This document shows, in pieces, positions 1 to 4,661 of a DNA stretch of 6,401 nt. The stretch lies in assembly GCA_002293315.1 (NCBI GenBank), contig DBCZ01000053.1:1-6401 (forward strand), written 5' to 3'. The notes below the pieces were generated by a model that saw only the letters and a list, made by a program, of their open reading frames with translations, did not search any database and was not told where the DNA came from. The translations under genes were made by a program, and so were the position numbers. Numbering within the stretch: the first letter of the stretch is position 1; every line of letters starts with the position of its first letter. Source of the DNA: Ruminococcaceae bacterium UBA945 (lineage in GTDB: Bacteria > Bacillota > Clostridia > Oscillospirales > Acutalibacteraceae).

Positions 1-1
1 C

Positions 2-544
2 ACATTCATCTTCAACTCCCGCGACATGTGCCTGATTGAGCATATCCCCGCGCTGGTCTCGGCGGGCGTTTCGAGCCTGAAAATCGAGGGCAGGGCGAAA
101 TCGGCTTATTATGTGGCCTCCGCCACCTCGGCGTATCGCCGTGCGATAGATTTCTTCGCCACACACTCGGATGAAAAGCTGCCGGAAAGTATCGTGAGTG
201 AAGTGGAAAAAATCAGCCACAGAGAGTATTCCACAGGCTTCTATTTCGGAGATGAGCCCGGTCAGACCACTGCCGACGGCGGCTATATCCGCGAATACAC
301 TGTGATTGCAGTGTGTGAAGGCACACACCTTAACATGATAAAACTCAAGCAGCGCAATAAGTTCCTGAAGGGCGCCGTCGCCGATGTTCTCCCGCCTAAA
401 GGTGAGCCATTTGAAGTGCGCCTCGATGAAATCTACGATGAATACATGAACCAGATAGACTCCGCCCCTCATGCGGAAATGACGGTTTACCTTAAAACAG
501 GCGCCGAAATACCGGAGGGCTCTTATTTGAGAGTCAAGCTGTGA
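2..544 (+). CDS. U32-family peptidase / TrhP-like tRNA hydroxylation protein, C-terminal part (5' end outside window)
   Basis: Seen: the frame is open from the first base of the window to a TGA at 542-544, giving 180 residues with no N-terminus. The window starts just before the segment NSRDMCLIEHIP (residues 5-16) and SLKIEGR (25-31), followed by SHREYSTGF (72-80). These are hallmarks of the U32 'collagenase-like' family in Firmicutes (YrrO type). The last ~65 residues, with RNKF at 118-121 and APHA near 155-158, resemble the U32 C-terminal beta-barrel domain. Known: YrrO/TrhP-type members take part in prephenate-dependent hydroxylation of wobble uridine in tRNA, although the family is still commonly named peptidase. 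The catalytic N-terminal half, including the family signature, is not in the window, so assignment to TrhP rather than another U32 branch is an inference. The next gene, pgi, has its own promoter, so the two are probably not obligately co-transcribed. Confidence 0.88.
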   Translation, partial: TFIFNSRDMCLIEHIPALVSAGVSSLKIEGRAKSAYYVASATSAYRRAIDFFATHSDEKLPESIVSEVEKISHREYSTGFYFGDEPGQTTADGGYIREYTVIAVCEGTHLNMIKLKQRNKFLKGAVADVLPPKGEPFEVRLDEIYDEYMNQIDSAPHAEMTVYLKTGAEIPEGSYLRVKL

Positions 545-582
545 AGCGAAGGAAAGCTGTCTTTATTTTCCCTCAAATCTTC

Positions 583-611
583 TTGCAAAAACACCTGAAA
601 TATTGTAAAAT
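583..611 (+). promoter_or_regulatory. Probable sigma-A-type promoter of pgi
   Basis: The sequence shows TTGCAA at 583-588, a 17-bp spacer, and TAAAAT at 606-611. These match the -35 consensus at 4 of 6 positions and the -10 consensus at 5 of 6. A transcript would begin near 618, leaving a leader of about 40 nt before the pgi start. A strong ribosome binding site (AGGGGGAG, 643-650) lies 6 nt before the ATG at 657. The promoter call is inference from match and position. Confidence 0.6.
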
Positions 612-656
612 GTAAGCAAGAGGGACGACCACAAAGGAAAAGAGGGGGAGAACGAA

Positions 657-1997
657 ATGCCGCTGAAACTTAATGACAAATATCTCGGCGATTTTATTTC
701 CAAACATGAATATGAGGCGATTGCGCCGCAGCTTAAGGCCGCACATGAGAGCCTGCACGCGGGCACAGGAATGGGGAATGATTTCCTCGGCTGGCTCAAT
801 CTGCCGAAAGACTATGACAAAGAGGAGTTTGCGCGAATCAAGGCTGCGGCCGAGAGGATTAAAGGCAGCTCCGATATTTTTATCGTCATAGGCATAGGCG
901 GTTCATATCTCGGCGCGAGAGCCGCAATTGAATTCTTGAAATCCGATAAGTATAACGACCTCAAAAAAGACACACCGAACATCTATTTCACGGGCAACAG
1001 CATAAGCTCGTCTGCGCTTGCGGAGCTTGTTTCAATCTGCGAGGGCAAGGATGTTTCAATCAACATGATTTCCAAATCCGGCACCACGACTGAGCCGGCC
1101 ATAGCTTTCCGCGTTTTCAGAGAGCTTCTTGAGAAGAAATACGGCAAAGATGAGGCGAAAAAACGCATTTACTGCACGACAGATAAGGCCAAAGGAACGC
1201 TGAAAAGCCTTGCGGATAAAGAGGGCTTTGAGACGTTCGTTGTGCCGGATGACGTCGGCGGGCGCTTCTCGGTGCTTACGGCGGTAGGGCTTCTGCCGAT
1301 AGCCGTTGCGGGCTGTGACATTGACGCGCTCATGAAGGGCGCGGCGGAGGCCTCGGAGAAATACACGACAGCTTCAATTGACGAAAACGATTGCTACAGA
1401 TACGCGGCAATCAGAAATATCCTCTATAATAAAGGCAAGAGCGTAGAGGTTATGGTGAGCTATGAGCCATGCTATACGATGATGAACGAGTGGTGGAAGC
1501 AGCTGTACGGCGAGAGCGAGGGCAAGGACCAAAAGGGCCTCTTCCCGGCGTCGGTGATTTATTCCACAGACCTCCACTCAATGGGGCAATACATGCAGGA
1601 CGGCAGACGCCATCTATTCGAGACGATTGTCCACTTCAATAAGCCGAAGCATGAAATCACGCTCGGCAAAGACGCTGAAGACATCGACGGCCTCAATTAC
1701 CTTGAAGGCAAAACGATGGGCTTCGTGAATGACCGTGCATACGAGGGAACCATTCTGGCGCATAATGACGGCGGCGTGCCGAACATAATCCTCGACGCGG
1801 CTGATTTCTCCGAGGAGACACTCGGGTATCTCATTTACTTCTTCGAGAAGGCCTGTGCGGTTTCCGGCTATATGCTCGGCGTAAACCCGTTTGACCAGCC
1901 CGGCGTAGAGAGCTACAAGAAAAACATGTTCGCTCTGCTCGGCAAGCCCGGGTTTGAAGCGGCGAAGGCGGAGCTTGAAAAGCGCCTGGGGAAATAA
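657..1997 (+). CDS. pgi: Glucose-6-phosphate isomerase
   Basis: Cytosolic isomerase that interconverts glucose 6-phosphate and fructose 6-phosphate in glycolysis and gluconeogenesis. The protein has 446 residues, close to the ~450 usual for Firmicutes Pgi, and is complete. Visible motifs in order: the sugar-isomerase glycine stretch IGIGGSYLG (78-86), the phosphate-binding SKSGTTTE (139-146), signature 1 around [11 protein letters not shown] (198-208) with R203, the YGESEGKD segment with E286 as the likely catalytic base, H307 in the TDLHSMGQ stretch, and signature 2 [10 protein letters not shown] (412-421) with K421. All expected active-site residues are present. The ATG at 657 is fixed by the AGGGGGAG ribosome binding site 6 nt upstream. 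Pgi stands behind its own promoter. No clear intrinsic terminator follows it; the tandem repeat lies in the gap to the next gene, so read-through into the P-loop gene is possible. Confidence 0.98.
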   Translation: MPLKLNDKYLGDFISKHEYEAIAPQLKAAHESLHAGTGMGNDFLGWLNLPKDYDKEEFARIKAAAERIKGSSDIFIVIGIGGSYLGARAAIEFLKSDKYNDLKKDTPNIYFTGNSISSSALAELVSICEGKDVSINMISKSGTTTEPAIAFRVFRELLEKKYGKDEAKKRIYCTTDKAKGTLKSLADKEGFETFVVPDDVGGRFSVLTAVGLLPIAVAGCDIDALMKGAAEASEKYTTASIDENDCYRYAAIRNILYNKGKSVEVMVSYEPCYTMMNEWWKQLYGESEGKDQKGLFPASVIYSTDLHSMGQYMQDGRRHLFETIVHFNKPKHEITLGKDAEDIDGLNYLEGKTMGFVNDRAYEGTILAHNDGGVPNIILDAADFSEETLGYLIYFFEKACAVSGYMLGVNPFDQPGVESYKKNMFALLGKPGFEAAKAELEKRLGK

Positions 1998-2014
1998 TTC
2001 ATTTTCGGAAATAA

Positions 2015-2108
2015 CATACATGCTTTGTATCATTGCATTCTGCACTGCATTCTGCAACGCATTCTGCACTGCATTCTGCAACGCATTCTGCAGCGCATAG
2101 CATGTATG
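2015..2108. repeat. Perfect 10-bp inverted repeat enclosing the 12-bp tandem repeat
   Basis: CATACATGCT at 2015-2024 is exactly complementary in reverse to AGCATGTATG at 2099-2108. The arms are separated by 74 bp that consist almost entirely of the 12-bp tandem array. The flanking bases outside the arms do not continue the pairing. In RNA this could close a stem around the array; in DNA it makes the whole block look like a small bounded element. No run of T follows the right arm, so it is not a normal intrinsic terminator. Function unknown. Confidence 0.8.
2035..2098 (+). repeat. Minisatellite: five 12-bp units, GCATTCTGCA plus two variable bases
   Basis: Five head-to-tail units start at 2035, 2047, 2059, 2071 and 2083, followed by a partial GCAT. 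Ten bases (GCATTCTGCA) are identical in every unit. The last two bases run CT, AC, CT, AC, GC, so there is also a 24-bp higher-order period. The array lies between the pgi stop and the ribosome binding site of the P-loop gene (AGGAG, 2124-2128). It contains no spacers and is not a CRISPR. Because the unit is four codons long, every frame stays open. In the frame starting at ATG 2020 each unit reads Ala-Phe-Cys followed by Thr, Asn or Ser, ending in TAG at 2098-2100. Such arrays often vary in copy number between strains; that is expectation, not seen here. Confidence 0.93.
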
Positions 2109-2134
2109 AAATAAATAAAGAATAGGAGACTAAA

Positions 2135-2548
2135 ATGATTACTCTTTTAGTTGGAACAAAAGGCTCGGGAAAGACCAAAAGGCTCATCGAACAGGCAAAG
2201 AACGCTCTCGAAACCTCAAAGGGTCACGTCATCGTGATTGAAAAAGGCAAGAAGCTTACTTATGACATATCCCACAAGGCCAGGCTCATTGACGCGGAGG
2301 AATATCACATCGAAAGCGTGGCGTCGCTCTACGGCTTCGTGTGCGGAATATGCTCCGCGAATTACGATGTGACTGATGTTTTCATCGACGGCACGCTGAA
2401 AATCATGCGTTCCGGCGTGGAGAACATTGAAATTCTGGTAAACGAATTCAAAAAGGTGGCTGAACTGAGCGACGTGAACATCGTCATCTCGGTTTCCGCC
2501 GATGAAAGCGAAATCCCGGCAGGGGTTAAGGAATTTGCGAAAGCTTAA
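2135..2548 (+). CDS. Small P-loop (Walker A) ATP-binding protein of unknown function
   Basis: A 137-residue protein with a clear Walker A loop near the N-terminus, GTKGSGKT (7-14), directly after a hydrophobic beta strand (ITLLVG). A second hydrophobic stretch ending in acid, DVFID (81-85), is a plausible Walker B, and NIVISVS (115-121) looks like a further core strand. No signal peptide or membrane segment is visible, so it is probably cytosolic. From memory, similar short P-loop proteins occur in many Clostridia and are sometimes misnamed 'twitching motility protein PilT'. At this length it lacks the PilT hexamer domains, and no pilus genes are nearby. Fold and length are more like a stripped nucleoside-kinase or AAA-type core. 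The start is set by AGGAG (2124-2128) 6 nt before the ATG. Its leader contains the 12-bp tandem repeat. Nucleotide binding is well supported; the biological role is not known. Confidence 0.85.
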   Translation: MITLLVGTKGSGKTKRLIEQAKNALETSKGHVIVIEKGKKLTYDISHKARLIDAEEYHIESVASLYGFVCGICSANYDVTDVFIDGTLKIMRSGVENIEILVNEFKKVAELSDVNIVISVSADESEIPAGVKEFAKA

Positions 2549-2634
2549 GCATAATGAAGCATAATGAGGGCGGCGTTATCCTGTGGGCATTGCCTTACGG
2601 GGTATGCCGCTCGCACATTTTCGGGAGGCAAGCC

Positions 2635-3054
2635 ATGAATGAGAAATATACCTGCTATTGCGGGCTTTACTGTGAGAGCTGCGCCGTGCGCGCAAGGGTT
2701 AATCCCGCGGCGCGGCTTCTGCACGACGAGATGAAAAACGCAGGCTTTGAAGAGGTTCTGCCGTTTTTGCCTGACGGCAGCAATTTCTGGAGTTTCCTCA
2801 AGGAGATGGCGGAGAACGGCGCGTGCGAATCCTGCCGCGCAGGAAGCGGCAACCCGGCATGTGAAATCAGAATCTGTGCCAAGGAGAAAGGCGTGAGCAT
2901 GTGCGCATTCTGCGAAAGCTACCCCTGCGGCAAGCTGACCGATTTCCTCGGCAGCCACCCCACGCTGAAAGAAGACAACGAGCTGCTCAGAAGCATCGGA
3001 ATAGAAGAATGGGGGAGGCTGCAGGATAAACGCGCGGAGGAAATGAGGCTTTGA
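2635..3054 (+). CDS. DUF3795 cysteine-rich protein
   Basis: A 139-residue, probably cytosolic protein with eleven cysteines: 7, 9, 13, 16, 64, 67, 76, 81, 90, 93 and 98. They are grouped as CYCGLYCESC at the N-terminus, CESC (64-67), CEIRIC (76-81) and CAFCESYPC (90-98). This pattern, with 'CGLYC' at the start and 'EKGVSMCAFC..YPCGKL' later, matches the DUF3795 family. Family function is unsettled; the spacing suggests zinc or iron-sulfur binding, which is inference. The start at 2635 is preferred because GGGAGG (2623-2628) sits 6 nt upstream and the family N-terminus begins there. An in-frame ATG at 2554 would add 27 residues unlike the family and has no good ribosome binding site. It follows the P-loop gene by 86 bp without a convincing promoter, so the two may share a transcript. 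Downstream is the separate yceD promoter. Confidence 0.88.
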   Translation: MNEKYTCYCGLYCESCAVRARVNPAARLLHDEMKNAGFEEVLPFLPDGSNFWSFLKEMAENGACESCRAGSGNPACEIRICAKEKGVSMCAFCESYPCGKLTDFLGSHPTLKEDNELLRSIGIEEWGRLQDKRAEEMRL

Positions 3055-3077
3055 AGCTTTAAGCGCCAAGAAAAAGC

Positions 3078-3106
3078 TTGACAACGCCGTGCCGAATCAA
3101 TATAAT
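3078..3106 (+). promoter_or_regulatory. Consensus sigma-A-type promoter of yceD-rpmF
   Basis: TTGACA at 3078-3083, exactly 17 bp, then TATAAT at 3101-3106: a perfect match to both housekeeping hexamers. Transcription should begin near 3113, giving a GC-rich leader of about 55 nt that could pair weakly (CACGT 3114-3118 with ACGTG 3144-3148). A strong constitutive promoter fits the ribosomal protein gene downstream. Confidence 0.9.
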
Positions 3107-3168
3107 AATAAGGCACGTCACGCAGCGCGGGATGCGCCGCATTACGTGTTGCGAACGAGGTAACCAAG

Positions 3169-3669
3169 ATGATTATCAATCTCAAAAGATTCCTTTCTTC
3201 CGATAATCTGGCCGAAAAGCTCGATTATGAAATGAAGCTTGAGGATATCGAAATAAACGGTGTTAACCCGTTTATCGAGCCCGTGAAGGTGAAGGCAGAG
3301 ATAAAAAGCTTTGCGAGCACCTCGGTGCTGATTGACCTTGACCTCAGCTTCAAGCTTCAAATGCCGTGTGACCGTTGTGCCGAACCGGCAGAGCAAGACG
3401 AAAGGCTCAAACTGAGCCACATTCTTGTTACCGAGCTCGGTGACGAAGAGGACGATGACGGAGTTTATTTCCTCATCGAAAGCGAAGATTTCAATCTGGA
3501 CGAGCTCGTTCACTCCGATATAGTTTTGAATCTTCCGATGAAATTTCTCTGCAAGGAAGACTGCAAGGGTCTGTGCCCCACATGCGGGAAGAATCTCAAT
3601 TTTGAAGATTGTGACTGCGAAACAATAGTTGATTCACGTTTTGAGGCGCTCAAACAGCTTCTTAACTAA
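3169..3669 (+). CDS. yceD: YceD (DUF177) family protein, large-subunit rRNA accumulation
   Basis: A 166-residue protein of the YceD/DUF177 family, which in Escherichia coli and plants is linked to accumulation of 23S rRNA and hence large-subunit assembly. Seen: CDRC at 67-70 in the centre, an acidic stretch (ELGDEEDDD, 89-97), then a second cysteine cluster LCKEDCKGLCPTCGKNLN (127-144) and C148/C150, ending in the usual 'DSRFEALKQLL' tail. The two clusters resemble metal-binding knuckles; metal binding is inferred. The start follows GAGGT at 3157-3161 with 7 nt spacing. It heads a two-gene operon: rpmF starts 33 bp after its stop, the conserved bacterial arrangement that strongly supports the identification. 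In many bacteria fatty-acid genes such as plsX come next; here they do not. Expression is presumably driven by the consensus promoter immediately upstream. Confidence 0.95.
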   Translation: MIINLKRFLSSDNLAEKLDYEMKLEDIEINGVNPFIEPVKVKAEIKSFASTSVLIDLDLSFKLQMPCDRCAEPAEQDERLKLSHILVTELGDEEDDDGVYFLIESEDFNLDELVHSDIVLNLPMKFLCKEDCKGLCPTCGKNLNFEDCDCETIVDSRFEALKQLLN

Positions 3670-3702
3670 ATTGAAATAAAGAATAAATAGGGGGTGTCTT
3701 AA

Positions 3703-3888
3703 ATGGCGATAGCACCGAAGAATAAACTGTCAAGCGCAAGGCAGAATAAGAGGCGTTCAAACGTATGGAAGCTCAAAGCTCCCGCTCTTTCGCGTTGCTC
3801 AAACTGCGGCGAGTATAAAGCTCCGCACAGAATCTGCGATAACTGCGGATATTACAACGGCAGAAGCGTAATCGCGAAGGAAGCCTGA
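3703..3888 (+). CDS. rpmF: 50S ribosomal protein L32
   Basis: A 61-residue basic protein of the large ribosomal subunit. The N-terminal run 'APKNKLSSARQNKRRSNVWKL' region (residues 4-24) is the usual rRNA-contacting tail. The C-terminal half carries a zinc-ribbon with C32, C35, C45 and C48 (CSNC and CDNC), so this is the zinc-binding form of L32 rather than the cysteine-free paralogue some Firmicutes keep for zinc starvation. Length matches the family. The ribosome binding site AGGGGG (3689-3694) lies 8 nt before the ATG. It is co-transcribed with yceD, and the transcript probably ends at one of the two hairpins between 3944 and 4049. Confidence 0.98.
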   Translation: MAIAPKNKLSSARQNKRRSNVWKLKAPALSRCSNCGEYKAPHRICDNCGYYNGRSVIAKEA

Positions 3889-3930
3889 TAAGGGCAATGG
3901 ACAATTAAGAACAAAGAACAAGAATACGTA
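3889..3930. repeat. Copy of a dispersed intergenic repeat (short)
   Basis: Directly after the rpmF stop, the words TAAGGGCAAT (3889-3898) and TGGACAATTAA (3898-3908) occur. Both reappear in inverse orientation after der, as ATTGCCCTTA (6097-6106) and TTAATTGTCCA (6024-6034). Two separate 10-11 bp matches between two otherwise unrelated gaps, both starting just past a stop codon, point to members of one intergenic repeat family. The A-rich run that follows (AAGAACAAAGAACAAGAA) has no coding sense. Borders are approximate. Confidence 0.5.
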
Positions 3931-3943
3931 GGCGTTGCCCAAC

Positions 3944-3974
3944 GGTGGTGCTTTCCATGCCCGCCATTTTATTT
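3944..3974 (+). terminator. Possible intrinsic terminator of yceD-rpmF
   Basis: GGTGG (3944-3948), a bulged T, GC (3950-3951), a 7-nt loop, then GCCCGCC (3959-3965) gives a 7-bp stem with one G-U pair. ATTTTATTT follows (3966-3974). The stem is short and the T-run interrupted, so this may be a weak terminator or part of the neighbouring repeat. Confidence 0.4.
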
Positions 3975-3999
3975 AAGACAGCAGGTAGCCAATATAGTT

Positions 4000-4049
4000 A
4001 CGGAAGATTGATGCTCTATTGAGCGAAGCATCTTCCGTTATTTCTTTTT
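4000..4049 (+). terminator. Intrinsic terminator before the toxin-antitoxin operon
   Basis: ACGGAAGAT (4000-4008) pairs perfectly with ATCTTCCGT (4030-4038). Inside, GCTC-TATT-GAGC (4013-4024) can form an additional tip stem. The T-rich run TTTCTTTTT (4041-4049) follows. It ends directly against the -35 region of the toxin-antitoxin promoter, so it insulates that operon from rpmF transcription. Confidence 0.75.
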
Positions 4050-4055
4050 GTTGAC

Positions 4056-4089
4056 TTGACTTTTTCGCCTTTCCGCAATACAATGTATT
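4056..4089 (+). promoter_or_regulatory. Promoter and putative operator of the relBE-type operon
   Basis: TTGACT at 4056-4061 and TACAAT at 4079-4084 are separated by exactly 17 bp. A second TTGACT overlaps just upstream (4051-4056). The -10 hexamer lies inside a palindrome, AATAC-AAT-GTATT (4077-4089). Ribbon-helix-helix antitoxins generally repress their own operon by binding short palindromes at the promoter, so this is the best operator candidate; binding itself is inferred. Confidence 0.7.
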
Positions 4090-4109
4090 ACAGAAAAGGG
4101 GGCGATACA

Positions 4110-4331
4110 ATGACAATCTCTCTAAGGCTGAATGAGAAAGACTCCGTACTTTTCAAAAAGTATGCTGAAATGAAGGGCGTCAGTGTTTCCGAGCTTATTC
4201 GGCAGTCTGTCCTTGAGCGAATTGAAGATGAATATGACCTCAAAGCATATGAAAAAGCGATGAGAGAGTATCAGGCAAACCCTACAACTTTTTCTTTAGA
4301 CGAAGTTGAAAAGGAGCTTGGTTTGCAGTGA
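4110..4331 (+). CDS. relB: RelB-type ribbon-helix-helix antitoxin
   Basis: A 73-residue antitoxin. Residues 2-7 (TISLRL) form the DNA-contacting strand of a ribbon-helix-helix fold, followed by two helices with the characteristic GVSVSELIR turn (23-31). The C-terminal part, from about 43 (DLKAYEKAMREYQANP) to the EVEKELGL end, is the typical toxin-wrapping tail of RelB-like proteins (DUF6290-like). It would neutralise the ribonuclease encoded next and repress the shared promoter. The ATG at 4110 is chosen because AAGGGGG (4096-4102) lies 7 nt upstream and the family starts with this strand. An in-frame TTG at 4056 lies inside the promoter and is not credible as a start. The stop overlaps the toxin start by 4 nt, indicating translational coupling. 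Confidence 0.92.
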   Translation: MTISLRLNEKDSVLFKKYAEMKGVSVSELIRQSVLERIEDEYDLKAYEKAMREYQANPTTFSLDEVEKELGLQ

Positions 4332-4594
4332 AATATCGCGTTGAACTGACAGAACAGGCAAAAAAGCAGTTGAAAAAAATGGATAAGTCCACTGCTGCAC
4401 TAATTATCGGCTGGATGCGAAAGAACCTTGACGGATGCCTCGACCCCCGCCTGCATGGCAGGGGATTAACTTCAAATCGCAGCGGCCAGTGGAGGTATCG
4501 TGTTGGAGACTATAGGCTGATAGCGCAAATTGAAGATAGCCGGATAGTCATTCTCGTTTTGAGCATAGGGCACCGCAGAGATATTTATGATTGA
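4328..4594 (+). CDS. relE: RelE-type mRNA interferase toxin
   Basis: An 88-residue toxin of the RelE/ParE superfamily. RelE proteins cut mRNA in the ribosomal A site when the antitoxin is degraded. The protein begins with the expected strand (KYRVELTEQAKKQLKKMD), followed by helices and then the diagnostic block GQWRYRVGDYRLI (53-65) and IGHRRDIYD (80-88). R63, R83 and Y87 align with the Escherichia coli RelE residues R61, R81 and Y87, so the active site appears intact and RNase activity is likelier than the ParE gyrase mode. The start is a GTG at 4328 sharing GTGA with the antitoxin stop. An AGGAG at 4312-4316 inside the antitoxin gene is its probable ribosome binding site (11 nt spacing, rather long). 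The weak start and overlap would keep toxin below antitoxin. Confidence 0.93.
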   Translation: MKYRVELTEQAKKQLKKMDKSTAALIIGWMRKNLDGCLDPRLHGRGLTSNRSGQWRYRVGDYRLIAQIEDSRIVILVLSIGHRRDIYD

Positions 4595-4619
4595 TTTCCT
4601 GCGGTAAAAGCGATATTCT
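4591..4619 (+). promoter_or_regulatory. Possible promoter of der
   Basis: TTGATT (4591-4596), 17 bp, TATTCT (4614-4619). Each hexamer matches consensus at only 4 of 6 positions. It overlaps the toxin stop codon and is the only reasonable candidate in the 67-bp gap before der, which otherwise would depend on read-through from the toxin-antitoxin operon. Confidence 0.35.
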
Positions 4620-4661
4620 TTAAGAGTCAGCAAGATAGAAATGGGAACAAAGAGGAGTAAA

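Noticed and set aside
551..571. Hairpin after the U32 gene (GGAAA / TTTCC) as a terminator
   Set aside because: Only five weak pairs and the T-run lies within the loop side rather than after the stem.
2004..2033. Promoter for the P-loop gene using TATCAT (2028-2033) as -10
   Set aside because: The -10 is acceptable but no adequate -35 exists at 16-18 bp; left uncalled.
1614..2081. Minus-strand open frame of 155 codons opposite the end of pgi and through the tandem repeat
   Set aside because: It lies antisense to a certain gene, its first part is just the reverse reading of the 12-bp units, and it has no ribosome binding site or recognisable protein.
2035..2098. Possible CRISPR array
   Set aside because: The units are contiguous 12-mers without spacers and there are no cas genes.
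2548..2567. Two tandem copies of AGCATAATGA after the P-loop gene
   Set aside because: A single 10-bp duplication overlapping the stop codon; no sign of a wider repeat or regulatory role.
2571..2622. GC-rich gap before the DUF3795 gene as a relative of the segment after rpmF (both begin GGCGTT and end near CATTTT)
   Set aside because: Similarity needs several gaps and covers only short words; not strong enough to call a repeat.
3054..3079. Hairpin AAGCTTT / AAAGCTT between the DUF3795 gene and yceD as a terminator
   Set aside because: The stem is perfect at 7 bp but AT-rich, has a 12-nt loop and no T-run after it; it also overlaps the -35 hexamer of the yceD promoter.
2545..3084. Minus-strand open frame of 179 codons opposite the DUF3795 gene
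   Set aside because: The plus-strand frame has a ribosome binding site and clear family motifs; the antisense frame is a composition shadow.
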